Assembly: GCA_002099365.1 (NCBI GenBank)
Contig: MSED01000011.1
Coordinates: 191,001 to 255,000 of the forward strand
Direction of reading: 5' to 3'
DNA length: 64,000 bases
Origin: Phialophora verrucosa
Lineage: Eukaryota; Ascomycota; Eurotiomycetes; Chaetothyriales; Herpotrichiellaceae
Of this stretch, positions 1 through 11,773 are shown one piece after another; within the stretch, counting starts at the first letter, position 1, and every line of letters begins with the position of its first letter. Below the pieces are notes generated by a model. It did not search any database. It saw only the letters and a list, made by a program, of their open reading frames with translations, and was not told the origin of the DNA. The translations under genes and the position numbers were made by a program.

Positions 1-1360
1 CGATCTCTGTTCGATACGCTTCTAGACTTTGCATACAGCCTTGGTGTGATGATTGCTTTGGCCTCGTGATGCTCTGCCTCCGCCACCAGTCCATTACCGA
101 AGCCAGCTGGCCGAGCCCGCACTACCTGTTGTAATCGATAAAGCTGTTCAAACCCTTCCTGGGACATTGCCGACGCTGAGACCGCGTTCTACCGACAACC
201 ACTCGCTTCTGAATTCTACACCAGCCAATCTCACCAGTCTAATCTAGCTCTGCGTGAGCGTCAGAGTCGCATGAGCTTGAAATCGGCTGCCATCGTGATG
301 CGACGAGGCTCGGCGCTGCCACAATCCAAGAAAGCCGGCCCGCCGCATGCTATCTTCGACCCATCGGATCAAGATTGGCGAGATGAGATGGAGGAGAAGA
401 TGCTGGGCATGACACTCGGCACTCGTCCTTTTCTCATGACGCACACGTCTCGATTCTTGGCTCTCACATTGGCGCCGCACAAGGAAAGTTCCCCCACCAT
501 GCTGTCGCCATCCAGGACGAGGTCGGTGGTTCGAAATTCCTTCTTTCGTCCAAGCACTCTTCGAGAACAGTGAGGGCGCGAGTGCCGTTTCTGCTATAGA
601 CGATTGGCAGTTCTGTCAATGCTCCGATGGCTTCAGATGAACCCCTCAGCATTGTAACGCCAACGGTCTCTCGGTACCTCCGCCGCAACGCACCCTCAAG
701 CTGGGTGCTCGCCATGCTAGAATCCTCGTCTTTGCGGTGCGCTTGGCGTTCCGTGCCATTTATTCGGCGTCACTCCCGCCCGATCCCTTGCATCGTTTCG
801 CGTTCATCGCCCTTTGGAGGAGAATGTGAAGTCAATGGCTCGCTGCCGGCGTCTCACAGTCTTGCTGACGCAGAGAGAGGTCCAACTTCAACACTGTGAT
901 CTTCACAACGGCAATATCTGCTGGATGTTCCTGAACAGAGATGGACATCTCGACATCAAACAAGAGTTAATTGAAGAAATGGAAGAGAAGCCGCGAGGTC
1001 ATTCTCAACATTGGAGAGAACGTCGACAGCATTGGAAGGTATACCCGATCATGACGCAAAACCCCCTCTGTAACGTCGATTCACCAACACTGCCGCAGGA
1101 ATCCGCTGGGCTCATAACAGCGTTGTGCCCTTGGAATAGGCCTCCATCTTCCTCCAATTCCATCCACAACTCCCATCATCACTCGCTGACAGGTCGGCCA
1201 GGACATACCTCAGCCACAAGACGTCTGACTTCGGAAACAAGCGTTCGTACTCGTTGCTGGATTTGGAACCGGCTCCTTCCAACTGCGCAAGAGTCATGCC
1301 GATGGTTACTCGTGCGAGGATGTAGTTGATGATGGTGGAAAAATGATATGTTTCTGGGCG

Positions 1361-1446
1361 GCAGTAGCAGCAGCAGCAGTAGCAGTAGCAGCAGCAGCAG
1401 CAGTAGCAGCAGCAGTAGTAGTAGTAGCAGCAGCAGCATCATCATC
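1361..1446. repeat. (AGC/AGT)n trinucleotide microsatellite
   Basis: About 85 bp of uninterrupted AGC and AGT triplets ending in CATCATCATC. Read on the minus strand it gives a run of leucines, which explains the poly-Leu frame there. No gene is implied. Confidence 0.95.
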
Positions 1447-2377
1447 GGTCTAACCGATTGACACCAAAGGTGAGAGCCAGTTTCTTAGACGTCGATTACG
1501 AGCAAGACGGCCGCCAGCGGCGCTTGACGGAATATGCACCACACGAAACGCCAGCCTGTTTGAGAACCATTCCCGTAACTTACCGCCAGAGGCGGACCCT
1601 TCTTCCCAACAAGTCAATACCATGCTTCAAGAGAGGGTTCGACTCCAGCAGCAACAATCTCGAGTCGAGCTGGCCCTGGCCTACTCCCAGCAGACCGACA
1701 ACAAAGAGGGTAAATCATTGAATCAACCTCGACATCGATGAGACGGACGGGTACGGAGGTGACTGGGACGAGGTGGTCTGTGGACACTTACTGGCGGTGG
1801 GTGTCCATGCTGAGGGTCGAGGACAGCAGACCGCCCGATGGATCGTCGTCGCTGCCCGATACAAACCAGGTCCGCCCTCTCCACGAAAACGGATCTCAAC
1901 TTGTGGCTTTAGATATTGGGATGTAACGGTCTTGTCCAGCCAACCTTCAGGACGGATATGAGCCTCCTCCTCTTTCAGTAGCGGGATGTTCAAGAGAACC
2001 ATTTACTGCTTCCTCTTTACTGCTTCCTTGCAATCATGTTCGTAACATGTACCGTGGCACTGGAGTTTCCCAGCTTGCTCTTTTGTTTCCTGACTCCGTC
2101 TTCGACCGATCGTGTCCCGCAGGCTGGCGTGAGCTTCTGCTTGAACTCATTCACCAGTTCAGGACTCGCTTGTCTCCATCCTCCATTGCAACCACCTCAA
2201 GTCATGCTCACTGGGACGGAGAGGCGTACCCTACAGCTGTCCTTCGTGGTAGTCTGGGCAACCAAATTGGTGACACAGTTTGTCATTGAATGCCATGTTC
2301 GTCAGGGAGGCACCGAGCAATTGCTGGATTGTCAAGCTAGTCTGCGGCGTCTTTGAAAGAGTCGGGTTTCGGCTTTC

Positions 2378-2475
2378 TGCAGAGGAGTTGTGGCTGCAGA
2401 GGAGTTGTGGCTGCAGAGGAGTTGTGGCTGCAGAGGAGTTGTGGCTGCAGAGGAGTTGTGGCTGCAGAGGAGATT
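2378..2475. repeat. 17-bp tandem repeat, five copies plus a partial
   Basis: The unit TGCAGAGGAGTTGTGGC recurs perfectly from 2378 to 2462, and a sixth copy degrades after TGCAGAGGAG. Because 17 is not a multiple of three, each copy shifts frame, so the repeat stays open on both strands without coding for anything. The copies are identical, which suggests recent expansion. Confidence 0.95.
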
Positions 2476-2849
2476 GGAGCTACAACGCCGGCGCTGTTGC
2501 GGGTCAAGAAACAGGGATAAGTGGCGCAACGGAAAGAAGGCAAAATGTTGAATGTTGCAAATGAAGCGTTGGGCCTCGTCAGCACCGCCAGTCATCGAGT
2601 CCACCGGGTACGGGTTACGAGTCATCTTCAAAGAAATGATGAACCGCTGAGACACAATTCCAACTCGAGTTGTCGGAAGTACCTCCTATTGATCGGGTAT
2701 TGCTTCGGGTGTTTGAAGAAGGGACCTTCGGGAACAGCAAAGCTGAGCGAAGCTGGGCGAGCCTGGGGCAAGGCTTCCATTTTGGTACAGCTCTTGGCGT
2801 TGAGTCGTCATGAATCGATTCAGCAACCAATCCCTGACTCGGACCCGAT

Positions 2850-3420
2850 GAACCGAATCACGACGATGGACCGCAAAGGCGTGGCCCGATCACTGGCAAC
2901 GCTGTGTATCCTGCAAGTCATTTTCGCAAAGCCGATGGAAGTGGATCCCGAGGTGGCCGAAGGATGGCATCCGAATGACAGATTGTCTAGTCCACAGCAC
3001 TGTGGCCAGCCCTCGAAAGGGTAGTCGAGCGTGGCGCCTGCACGCTGCTCTCCCATGCACGTCGATAACCGCGTTCCGAAAGGAGGCTGGCTTGCAGCAC
3101 ATCCCGCATGACGACCTCTCTCGCCACATTCAACGTCCCTGAATGCTTTCCAACAGCAGGGTCAACTCGGCCTCGACGTCCTCATTCGACATGCTCGCCG
3201 CGAATTGGATCCGGTCCCCGAAAGTTCATCGTCATGGCAGATCCGGTTGATGTGCGAGAGTTGGCGATCCAGATTCGGTTCGAGCCCGAATTCAAGTTGT
3301 TCCATCGATGCCTGCAGGGGCTCTTGGACAGGGGGCCGACCTCTTCCATCTGCCCGAAGACTTCTGGCCTGGCTTCGAAAATAGCCTGGCGGTGCTGGGG
3401 TCCCAAATTTTGGCAAAGAA
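2850..3420 (-). pseudogene. Degenerate helical coding remnant, family unknown
   Basis: On the minus strand several short segments in different frames have a protein-like, amphipathic composition: EPLQASMEQLEFGLEP near 3280-3320, MSNEDVEAELTLLLESIQ near 3140-3190, and NVAREVVMRDVLQASLLS near 3070-3125. They follow one another in order but need frame changes and cross a stop near 3130. This fits a decayed gene better than chance, but I recognise no family and cannot define ends. Confidence 0.25.
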
Positions 3421-4553
3421 AGGGGCCAAGAAGGAAAAGGGGAAGAAAATCAAGGCGAAGAGGTGAAGAGGCTGTGGCGTGGTAGTGGCGAGGATATCGA
3501 AGGGTCCGCCACAGGGGCAGGGCGACCTGCAAGTTCGGCGGCTGGTGCTTCCATCCATCCTAGCGTGCTCTCATTCCTTGATCCGATCTGCGGAGGATAT
3601 TCGACATGTTTGCGAGAGCGACAACTTCAGGCATCAGCGATGCATGACGATTGAAACCGAGGCTAAAAGGGTAACCGATCGTTCATCCTTGGCAATCAAT
3701 CTGGCTAGAATCGGGCGCCCCCGCGCACCGTCTCGTCGCTCGTGTGCAGAGTAGAGAGCGGGCTTGCCATTGACAGCCAGCCAGAGGCTTTTGTACGTCT
3801 CCTCGGTGCACGACAATTTCGCTGCTTCTAAACAGAATTGAAGCTTGGGTGTCTATGCTGGTTCTCATTCAGGACTCCTCGTCTTTAACTGGCTGAGGCA
3901 ATGAGCATCGGGTCCTGTCAAGACAGAGATTTTGGCACCGCTCCGGATGATCGGCCGCTGTCTCGGTTCCCGTCCTTGCAGTCGAGTTCGTCGCCTGTTC
4001 GCCGTGGTTCCAAGCAGTCGACCTGCCGCATGGATGTCGATCCTCGATGGGCCAGTTACGGACGCTTGACGAGCGGTGGAAGCCATCTCTGTACGAGTAG
4101 GGCCTTTCAACCACTGCCACTGCTAGCAGCTGGAAGCCACGTCCATCTCGTCACGGCTCCATAGCGGTTGGCACAAGCCTTCCAGAGGCTGCGATGAAAG
4201 GCTTCAACCGCCATCACCGCCAATACCGCGGCAACAAGTCCATTCGGTCCGTCATGACCAACAAGCCCTTCTGGGGATAGCGACGGAGGGTTTCCAACCG
4301 CTACCGCTGGCCGGTGCTGCGGTAATAACGCTGTCATGAGCAACAACGACGAAGGCTTCTAACCACCGCCAGTCCCCCGGCAACAGGTCCAGCTGATCCA
4401 CACCAGACTCCTGGTAGACGACGCTTGTCCCTTCACCTCATAGTCTTTGTGAGGATCTATCGTCGGGGGCACTCAGCGCACACCCTCCTCTTCCACACCC
4501 ACTGTCCGCCCTCTCCATCACCTTTCCTCCTCCCGGCGGCCTCAATTTCCAGA
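3421..4553. other. No gene recognised
   Basis: Overlapping short frames on both strands with no conserved motif. The segment 4200-4400 contains phrases (ACCAACAAGCCCTTCTGG, GGCAACAAGTCCA) that recur in diverged form at 4678-4770, so part of it is an old duplication. Confidence 0.4.
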
Positions 4554-4859
4554 ATGGCTACACACCCAGACATCGGTGCCCTCGTCCTCCCACCTCGTAC
4601 GAATCTGCGTCTAACGAAGCTTACTGAACCAAAAACCTCCACCACTATCCCTGCTGAGATTCGTCTCAAGATCTACAAGACCAACAAAGCCCTTCTGGAA
4701 TTGCTACGAGGGCTTCCAACAGCAGTACTGGCCAGTGCGGCGACAAGTCCAGTCAGCCAGTCCGTCGTGACCAACATGCCAATACTGTCTTGCACTGTCA
4801 TTGCAATTGACGGCCCCTTGGCAGGATTGCTGGTCAGAACTCTTGCAGTGACGGTTTGA
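4554..4859 (+). CDS. Small hypothetical protein with an F-box-like start, probably truncated
   Basis: The first ATG of this frame is at 4554 and gives 101 residues. Residues 34-44 read TTIPAEIRLKI, which resembles the short F-box-type motif (LPxEIRxxIY) common at the start of many Pezizomycotina proteins. After about residue 48 the sequence runs into a diverged repeat shared with 4200-4400, and the protein loses any recognisable pattern. I read it as the 5' end of an F-box-like gene overrun by repeat sequence. The motif is short, so the assignment is weak. Confidence 0.3.
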   Translation: MATHPDIGALVLPPRTNLRLTKLTEPKTSTTIPAEIRLKIYKTNKALLELLRGLPTAVLASAATSPVSQSVVTNMPILSCTVIAIDGPLAGLLVRTLAVTV

Positions 4860-4939
4860 CCCACCCTGAATTTCTTCTCCGGATGGTCCAATTTGACATG
4901 AGACAGGGGGGATCTTGGGAACACAGCCTGTCACATTGT

Positions 4940-5125
4940 AAACTCCAGATGGCTGCAAAAGCACAGGAGACAGACACTGTTCCCGAAAGTCAGGAGAGCA
5001 ACAGGACACCCCGCTCCCCGGGCTGTCAACAAGAGGCCTCCAAGAGTGTCAATAGCATTGAAGTCGAGATAGCTGCAAATGTACTGGGAGATGCCGCTCC
5101 CGAAATGCACGAGGCGGACACATTA
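4940..5125 (+). repeat. MAAN-type coding-like repeat, plus-strand copies
   Basis: Two diverged units in tandem encode a motif of roughly 30 residues around MAAKAQETDTVPESQESN and VEIAANVLGDAAPEM. The same motif is found inverted at 5870-6295 and in a third copy near 32.23-32.32 kb. It has no ATG-to-stop gene structure of its own. Confidence 0.7.
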
Positions 5126-5869
5126 AGCCGTTGAGCGTACGCTGTTTTTAGTAAGGTGTCTGTTTGCCGTTGTCGTCGGCGTCCTCTAGGGCCGTCACCA
5201 TCGTGATTGATATTGACACCAGCGCCGAATTAAAACAGGGATGACAGCATCGCTGGGATCCCGTAATTCGGTCTCCGCCATTCCAAACAGACCCACCCAC
5301 CATAGGGCAAGACGTGAGCGCTGCACAGTTCTTTTCCTATCCTATTGATATATTTGTTGCCTCTCCCTGTTGTGTCCAGTGTTGTGCTCCCCCCTGGCTG
5401 TCAACCAGCCTGAACGAAGTTGCCATCACATCGGATTACCCTGTCATCCCCGCCGTCCACCCAGGATGCACTTCCGAATCGGATGTACTGACGATGACGG
5501 GGGTGGGAGCCTCTGAAAAGGATGACAAGGGCGGCGGCGCCTCTTTTCCCGCTTCATCCGGAGGACGATGATTGTCGTGGAAGACCTTCGGAGACAACCG
5601 AGATGTCGATATGCTTGGTAGCTCCCGGTGCTTCGTGAGCTTTGTTGTCAGTGGAGAGCACAATTTCATCCATCGGAGATGGAAGTTGTCGTGTAACGTT
5701 GAGGGGCGGAGAGACAACTTCATCCGGCGCGAAGTGTATCGCTCGATCTCTTCTATCGAGGGACCGGAATGAGGATAGTAGACCGCCGCCGATATGTGTC
5801 CCTCTTCAGTGAGGTGCTAGCTCGTGTTTTGTCCTGGCAAGGAAACAAAAACTCGTCTTCCCGCACTTG

Positions 5870-6295
5870 CGATGACAGGGATTGAGTTTGTTGCTTTCGT
5901 GCATTTGGGCAGGGATGTCTCCCTCTGCTTGAGCAACCATCTCGAGTCCGAGTCCGAGGTCGTTGGCACTCCTGGTGGCTTCTTGTTGGAACCCCCCAGA
6001 GGCCTCTTGTTGCTCTCCTGGATTTCGGGGGCGGTGTCTCCCCGTGCATTGGCGGCCATCTCGAGTTCAATGTTGTTGACACTCCCGGGGGCACCTTGTC
6101 GACACTCTGCCCCTTGTTGTACAATCCACCTCTTGTTGTAGTAATCCCGGATGCTCCTCGCTGACCCTGCCTCTTGTTGCTCTCTTGCATTTCCGCAGGG
6201 GTTCTCCCTCTGTGTTGGCGGCCATTTTGAGTTCAATGTTATTGACATAGACCGGAGGCATCTTGTTGCAGTCTTGACTTCTCTTCCGCCTCCTT
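5870..6295 (-). repeat. MAAN-type repeat, minus-strand array
   Basis: Read on the minus strand, units of about 75-110 bp repeat the phrase GTCAACAACATTGAACTCGA followed by ATGGCCGCCAATGC and a CCCGAAATnCAnGAGAGCAA block, at about 6255-6180, 6090-6005 and 5990-5900. The encoded motif is VNNIELEMAANARGD then APEIQESNKR. The copies have drifted apart and sit in different frames. With the plus-strand units at 4940-5125 this makes an inverted arrangement about 0.75 kb apart. Confidence 0.75.
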
Positions 6296-6299
6296 TTAA

Positions 6300-9200
6300 C
6301 ACGCCTGATCTAGGCCATGCGTCAAACGGCAGTGGGGAGAGCTCGTATTGCAGGATGGGTGCGGTGGATGGTTCAGCAACCAGCCTGAGACGGGTAAACC
6401 AAGTGAAAGAGATGCAGTGCCAGAGAAATTTGCTGTACTGAGCCGATCCGCGGATTCAGACAAAGTCCATGAAGCTGACGAGCGCCACTGCACGAGAACC
6501 TGCCACAGGCTCAACCTCCTCGAACTCCCCTACCAGGCGCTCAAGTCATGACTTTGAGCGACAAGCACATGCCAGGTAGTCAAGTTTGGGCAACACCCAA
6601 CCGTTTACTCGTTTGGCGTACGAGGGCACCGCGCTCGAGCAAGATCTGCGTTCAGGTCGACATGAATGAGACAGATTTCTATCCTGAAATGGAGATTCCT
6701 GCAAAAGCTGTCAGCTCTTCACTGTGTTCTCTTGGGGCTATTCGCCCTTACCGAGACGAGCGACTGCAAGTCACGCCCAGGACTGCCACTGCCATGCCAC
6801 TGAGCTGAGCAACCTGGTCGTGGCTATCCACATTGGAGCAAGTATAGTGAGGTGCGACCCAGAGAGCTGCGTCTCGCCGAGCGTTCGGCAGGAGTGGTAT
6901 TCGTACGAATGGTGGAAGGCAGGTGTCTCCGGTGACCATGCAAAGAAAGGCAGCGCATGACAGGCGGAAAGGCTAGATCATGCCTTTTCCAGGCCGTCGA
7001 CCATGCTTGGTTCGCTGGGAGGGATCCCGTAGGTCAGCACGTCACATTTCATTCCCGTCAGAGAGTCTGCGCACAGAGGGAAGCTCGCTCCTTTGCAGTA
7101 CAAGGTCGGTCGAGTGGAGCGCCCTAGCGTTCTTGTTCGCCCTGCACCACGTTCACACTGTATTCTTTGTCGCTGAGCTGTTCAGTCATCAGGTTCTCGC
7201 CCGTTTTAAGTGCCAGGAGGAATGTGGATATGTCGCCAGTGACGGACATCATGTCTCCAACCCCGGTGACCGCAGCTGGGAGCGAAGTTTAGCTGTGCAA
7301 GATGGCTCGCACATTGTCCTTGGCATCGCATTGCGACAAGCATCGTCTAACAAGAAGTTCCGAGTCCGGATTCGCACCATTAGGAGCGAAATGCAATGCG
7401 ACGAAATGAAATGCATGCCGAGCAAATGCTCAGAGCCAGTCAGTCTATTTGCCAAAAGTTCCGCCGCTGGCAATCATTCCTGAATCAGAGCGAGGACGAC
7501 GGGACATGACACCGTTCTTTACGGATTGCAGTGCAATACTCAGCACCGAAACTTCAGCGAGAAGTCCAGAGCAAGTCCAATTCGACTGAATGGTGTGGCG
7601 GTCTGCCTTGTGAGTGGTCAAAGTTCCGCCTTTTGTTTTGGACTACGGACATTGAAGGAGTTCCGTGGCGTATTGCAATACTTTACCCAGCACGAAACTC
7701 CCGCCGAGCGAGTCCAGTCCAGTCCAGGTTGGTTGTGTGTGTGGTCTGCCCTGTCAGTTGTCACAAGTCCGCCGCTCCCAGCTTTGTTCGGGCACTGGAG
7801 GGCTTGTCGCTGATCATGTTTGGTCCAGAACCCCGTATACTACAGATCCTTTTCACTTTTCACCCTTCCTACCTTTCTCCTGACTCCGGGTTTTCCAGGC
7901 GCATGCACTTGCCCTCGAGTATGGAGTTACACTTGGCTCTGCGAACAAGATGCGCGAGGCTCTTTCTCCGTCTGTCACTTGGCTCAAAGGAGTCCGTCAT
8001 CGATCTCTGCGTGTAAGGAGATGTCTGGCAGCTTTGCGACTCTGCCTGTCGACACAAAGACGGCGACACGGGACCAAACACAATGAAACTTGGCAGGAGT
8101 GATCTTGCAATAAAAGAAGGTCTCAGGAGGAAGGACTTGGTACAATTCAGCCAAAGTAGGCTCCGGCTTTTGAAGTGGATCCGGCCCAGTCAGAGAGGCG
8201 ATATGTTGATGCGAAGAAACCGGTCTTTAGATGCCAGACGCCGTCAGGACCGGACCAGAGACGCAATGCTGGGGGGAGGAGGAGCCAAGAGTACCGCGCG
8301 GCTAGATCAGGTTATAGTTCGACAATGTTGTTAGCAAGGGTCTTGTCCGGCACGGGAGAAAGAGACATTGGCGAAGGCGGAGATGGCAGTGGAGGGTTTA
8401 CCAGAATGGTAAGTGAAAGTGCTTACTTCGTACGGCATACCGAATACTCTTCCATGTCACAGCATGGGAAGAATGCCACCAGCGGTGCTCGGCTCTTCCC
8501 AAGTGCTTCCTGTGTAGGTGTGAGGACGAGCAACTCAGTCCCCTTAATGACCCAGCACGGGACTTGTTTGTAAACACGAGTGCGGATAGTTTCTGCGGCA
8601 GCTCCTCTGGGCGCCCAACCGCCCTTTGGGTCTTTAAACCCTTCTTTGGTTTCTCCTTCCTTGGTGTCCAACCTTTGCTTTGGTTGGCAACCAACCTGAT
8701 GGTTCCCGACCACTTCTTTGGGACCCAACCCTAGGCTTGCTTGCCCAGAACCACCCTCCTTTCGGTCTCAAAGGTATTGGTCTCTAGCTTCACGCTTACC
8801 TCGCTTTCCTGTTCCTCCTCTTGGTGGCTCTCGTCCGTTGCCTCCTGCAGGTACTCGGTCGCTCTCTTCTTGCTACCTGCGGCTGTAGTTTTCTCGTCGC
8901 TTGACCTCCAGCTGCCTCACTTTGCTTCTGACGATGACAGCTTGATCAGTCTCAGAATGAACCATTCCATATCCAATACCTTCCTAGTCCGCCGTTGTAA
9001 CGTTATTGGACAGACAGCCCGTCCTATCGGATGATATTGGAATGCTTTGCCAAGCTCGCACACCAATTCTGTGAAACTGCGTTGCGCCAAACTGTCGTTC
9101 CAGGTTGTCCGTTCAAACTGTCGTTGCCTTCAAACACACCACTCATGCTTACCACCTTTGTTGTGACCAGGGACAGGAGCTGCGTCCTTTAACTGCGTCC

Positions 9201-9960
9201 TGTCATTTTTGCCTTCAAGCTGCGTCCTGCAAGCTATAGACCTGTCGTTGTCTTTCCACGTTGTCTCCAAACTCTCGTTTGGAGCGAAGCAATCCTGCGG
9301 TATGCTCAATTCTCCGTCATGAAAGCAGCTAGAGAAGCTGACGGTTGCGCAATTGAGAGTATCATCAACGAGTTGGTCTGCGAGCTCTCGACACCGCCTT
9401 CAAGCCGTCGTTGCCTTCAACCTGCGTCCTTCGATCTGCAAACGTCCAAGCTGCCGCAAACGTCCAAGCCACAGGCCACATCATCTTCAACCCGTACGGT
9501 TTCAAGTTGCAGGTCTTCAATATTGCGGCCAAACTGTAGGCCTTGCTGAGTATTCGTCGAAACTTGCTGACTTGAGCTTGTGCCCCTGATGGAAGCCCAA
9601 GACAACACCGCCTCCAAACGGTTGCAACCATCTTATCAGAGCTCATTGTCCCTGCAGGCGTCGATGGCGTCCAATGAATCCTACGTCAGACCTTGGGACG
9701 AGCCCTGGGACGGCATCAGAGGACAAAGGCCCACGGCTCACTGGGACTGCGTCGTATGCATGGTGAGTCGAGCCGCTATTGAACAAGGGATTCCAGATAC
9801 GCTTTCTGACTCATGTCCTTTTGCGATTGTAAGGATGTGTTCTTCACCTTGATTGACTCCATCCCAGTGAAAACAGGAGTCATCCTCCTGGACTTCACCC
9901 ACTGCCTTTGACCACTGCTTTGTCCACTGCCTTCGCAAGTGGGGTCTGTCGCTGCCTCAG
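6300..9960. other. No intact gene; degenerate repeats
   Basis: No convincing gene. The stretch 7525-7785 is a diverged tandem duplication. From 9060 to 9550 the sequence is built of degraded phrases such as CTGCGTCCT and AACTGTCGTTGCCTTCAAA. Frames longer than 100 codons exist (for example 6980-7483 and 7531-8016), but they overlap other frames and show no motif. Confidence 0.5.
7525..7790 (+). repeat. Diverged tandem duplication of about 145 bp
   Basis: The block running from GCAGTGCAATACTCAGCACC through GTGAGTGGTCAAAGTTCCGCC (about 7528-7630) is repeated in diverged form from GTATTGCAATACTTTACCCA to GTCAGTTGTCACAAGTCCGCC (about 7670-7775). Order and spacing of the shared phrases are kept, so this is a local duplication that has drifted. 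Confidence 0.7.
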
Positions 9961-9964
9961 TCGA

Positions 9965-9974
9965 CTATAAGTAG
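9965..9974 (+). promoter_or_regulatory. TATA-like box upstream of the LRR gene
   Basis: CTATAAGTAG lies about 70 bp before the ATG at 10036, a plausible TATA element. It is the only such box between 9850 and the start codon. Confidence 0.4.
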
Positions 9975-10035
9975 CTCGTTTCTCTCTGACCGCTTGACCA
10001 ACATCCATCTTACCGTCATCCACCAAGCACCGTCA

Positions 10036-11664
10036 ATGATGGCGTCCGAAAAAGGTCAGCAACTGACAGAAAACTCCATTCTACACTCTCTCAATCCCAG
10101 TCCTGCCGATGAGGAGCTGTTGTCGGTCTTTCACCAAGACATTCTCGAGGCCGTCAAGGTACTTAAGCATGCCATCGACAATGACTTCAAATCCCATGCA
10201 ATACCGGGTAACGTCAAGAAGCTGCCGAGCCGGCACTCGCGCCTAATGAGACAGCAGGTGCAGGTTATCAGTCAACTCCTCTTCCCCGACTACAGTCCTG
10301 ACAAAGCAATCATCCATTACGAGGCCAGTCGTAGGAAAGCCTGCCAGATTGTCCGAGCCAACGAGGAATACGACAAGGCGACCAAGGAGGCTCTCAAAGC
10401 TAGCCCGGAGTTGCAAGGACCGTGGGCTGGGCAAGAGCTTGATCCCATCCCTCTGACCGGGCCAGTAGCTCTGCCAATGCCTGTGCAGATCGGCGAAGAG
10501 GAGCATTTCAAGGATTGCTTTCGTTTCTTGGCTTCTGACATGGACCCGAACGATTTCCTCCCTGGCGGATCGAAGCACGCTCAGGGTCAGGACAAAGCGC
10601 ACAACTTGCGAGTGGGCAACGAGCTGATCTGGGGCACGCCGATGGTCGAATTCAATCGCGGCGTCGTGTATGCTGACCAACGACTCGACCTATGCAAGAT
10701 GGTGGTCGGCCCCACCCACATCGAGGCGCTGATGGACTCACTCAAGTCAAACAGCTTTGTCAAGCACTTCCTCCTGGGCAACAACATCATCTCTGCCACC
10801 GGTTGCTACGCCATCGCCTCCTTCATCAAGGAGAAGCCCGACCAGATAGAGACGTGGTACTTGGCTGGCAATCATATCAAGCCCGCGGGTTTTGAGGATC
10901 TGGTCAGTGCCATGGTCACCAGCTCCGGCATCACCAATGTCTGGCTGAAGAGAAATCCTCTTGGGTTGAGCTCGGTCGGCAACCTCACCAGACTGATCAC
11001 GGAGACCCGCAACCTCCGAACGCTTGACCTGGAAACCACGGAGCTAGGCGACGAGGGGGTGGCTCGACTATTCACCAACCTGAAGGGCAAGGCCATTGCT
11101 CTGAAGAACGTATTCCTCAATGCAAACGGGATTGGTGTGAAGGGGGCCCAGGCCATCGCTGAGACGCTCGAGGCAGGCTGGCAACCGGAGTCGCTCATGA
11201 TGGGAACGAATCCGATCGGCGATGGGGGCGCCTTCCATCTCGCCAGAGCCTTTCGCTCCAACACCTCGCTCGTCCGTGTCGCTCTCCAGTCCCACGGCTA
11301 CTCCAGCACCGGCATCTCCGCCATCTGCGAGGCTTTGTTCGGTCACCCTACCATCCGCGCCGTTATCTTCTCGCCCGGCTTGACTACCAAGGCTCACGGC
11401 CAGCGGTACAACTACGTCGACGACGATGCCCTACCCGCGCTCAAGCAGCTCCTACGGAACCCGCAGCTCCGCATGCTGGAGCTCGGTCGTACTGCCTTCT
11501 CCGCTGAAGGGGTGGAAGCGTTCCGTGATGCCGTTGCGTCCTCCACTCTCTGCTACTTGCAGGCCAACCATGGTGAGCAGAGGGAGAGCCAAGACTGCGC
11601 ACAGCGCGTCCAGCAGCAGCTCAAACACAACACTCAGGAATTTCTACCACATGTCCTCGGGTGA
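10036..11664 (+). CDS. Leucine-rich-repeat (RNI-like) protein, C-terminus frameshifted
   Basis: A 542-residue single-exon frame. I chose ATG 10036 because the frame further upstream begins at a TTG. Residues 1-220 form a helical N-terminal region of no known family. Residues about 225-510 carry ribonuclease-inhibitor-type leucine-rich repeats, seen as repeated L-x-x-N-x-I/G phrases such as FLLGNNIISATGC, LAGNHIKPAG, LDLETTELGDEGV and VFLNANGIGVKGA. Such repeats normally act as protein-binding scaffolds. The frame stops at 11662, but the +1 frame beyond continues with RLLRNTADVRLIDSVYRTRD, which looks like the natural tail of this type of protein. A one-base change in the run AATTT at 11639-11643 would explain it, as a sequencing error or a real frameshift. 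The partner is unknown; confidence in the LRR fold is high. Confidence 0.85.
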   Translation: MMASEKGQQLTENSILHSLNPSPADEELLSVFHQDILEAVKVLKHAIDNDFKSHAIPGNVKKLPSRHSRLMRQQVQVISQLLFPDYSPDKAIIHYEASRRKACQIVRANEEYDKATKEALKASPELQGPWAGQELDPIPLTGPVALPMPVQIGEEEHFKDCFRFLASDMDPNDFLPGGSKHAQGQDKAHNLRVGNELIWGTPMVEFNRGVVYADQRLDLCKMVVGPTHIEALMDSLKSNSFVKHFLLGNNIISATGCYAIASFIKEKPDQIETWYLAGNHIKPAGFEDLVSAMVTSSGITNVWLKRNPLGLSSVGNLTRLITETRNLRTLDLETTELGDEGVARLFTNLKGKAIALKNVFLNANGIGVKGAQAIAETLEAGWQPESLMMGTNPIGDGGAFHLARAFRSNTSLVRVALQSHGYSSTGISAICEALFGHPTIRAVIFSPGLTTKAHGQRYNYVDDDALPALKQLLRNPQLRMLELGRTAFSAEGVEAFRDAVASSTLCYLQANHGEQRESQDCAQRVQQQLKHNTQEFLPHVLG

Positions 11665-11773
11665 ATTCAAGAGCGGACTGGGACTACGACTGCTTCGCAA
11701 TACCGCCGATGTTCGTCTGATCGACAGCGTCTACCGGACTCGCGACAGAAGATACAACTTCGACAACGTCTAG
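11665..11773 (+). pseudogene. Out-of-frame tail of the LRR gene
   Basis: Directly after the stop of the LRR gene, in the +1 frame, the sequence encodes about 35 residues including DVRLIDSVYRTRD and ends at a TAG at 11771-11773. Its composition is protein-like and it follows the LRR frame with no gap, so it is probably the original C-terminus separated by a single-base frameshift near 11640. Confidence 0.6.

Larger units (their letters stand above)
1..2849. other. Gene-poor stretch with no intact gene
   Basis: I find no reading frame here that starts with ATG, has a recognisable domain and is long enough to support a gene. Several frames of 60-170 codons overlap on both strands without a protein-like pattern. 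A trinucleotide microsatellite (1361-1446) and a 17-bp minisatellite (2378-2475) are the only clear structures. The minus-strand frame at 464-715 looks weakly protein-like but stops after 83 residues and matches no family I know. Confidence 0.5.

Noticed and set aside
880..940. Kinase-like HCDLHNGNI motif in a plus-strand frame
   Set aside because: The H-x-D-L-H-x-G-N pattern recalls aminoglycoside-phosphotransferase-type kinases, but no other kinase motif is present in any frame within 500 bp.
1625..1650. T-loop-like GGGTTCGACTCCAGC
   Set aside because: No acceptor stem, D-arm or anticodon arm can be formed at tRNA spacing. A similar GGTTCGAGCCCGAA at 3278 fails the same test.
2378..2475. 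Possible CRISPR-like repeat array
   Set aside because: Copies are directly adjacent with no spacers. The same holds for the arrays at 40536 and 62134; they are tandem repeats in a eukaryotic genome.
8681..8697. Small palindrome TTGGTTGGCAACCAA
   Set aside because: Arms of 7 bp with a 1-base centre are common by chance, and no terminator-like or element context is present.
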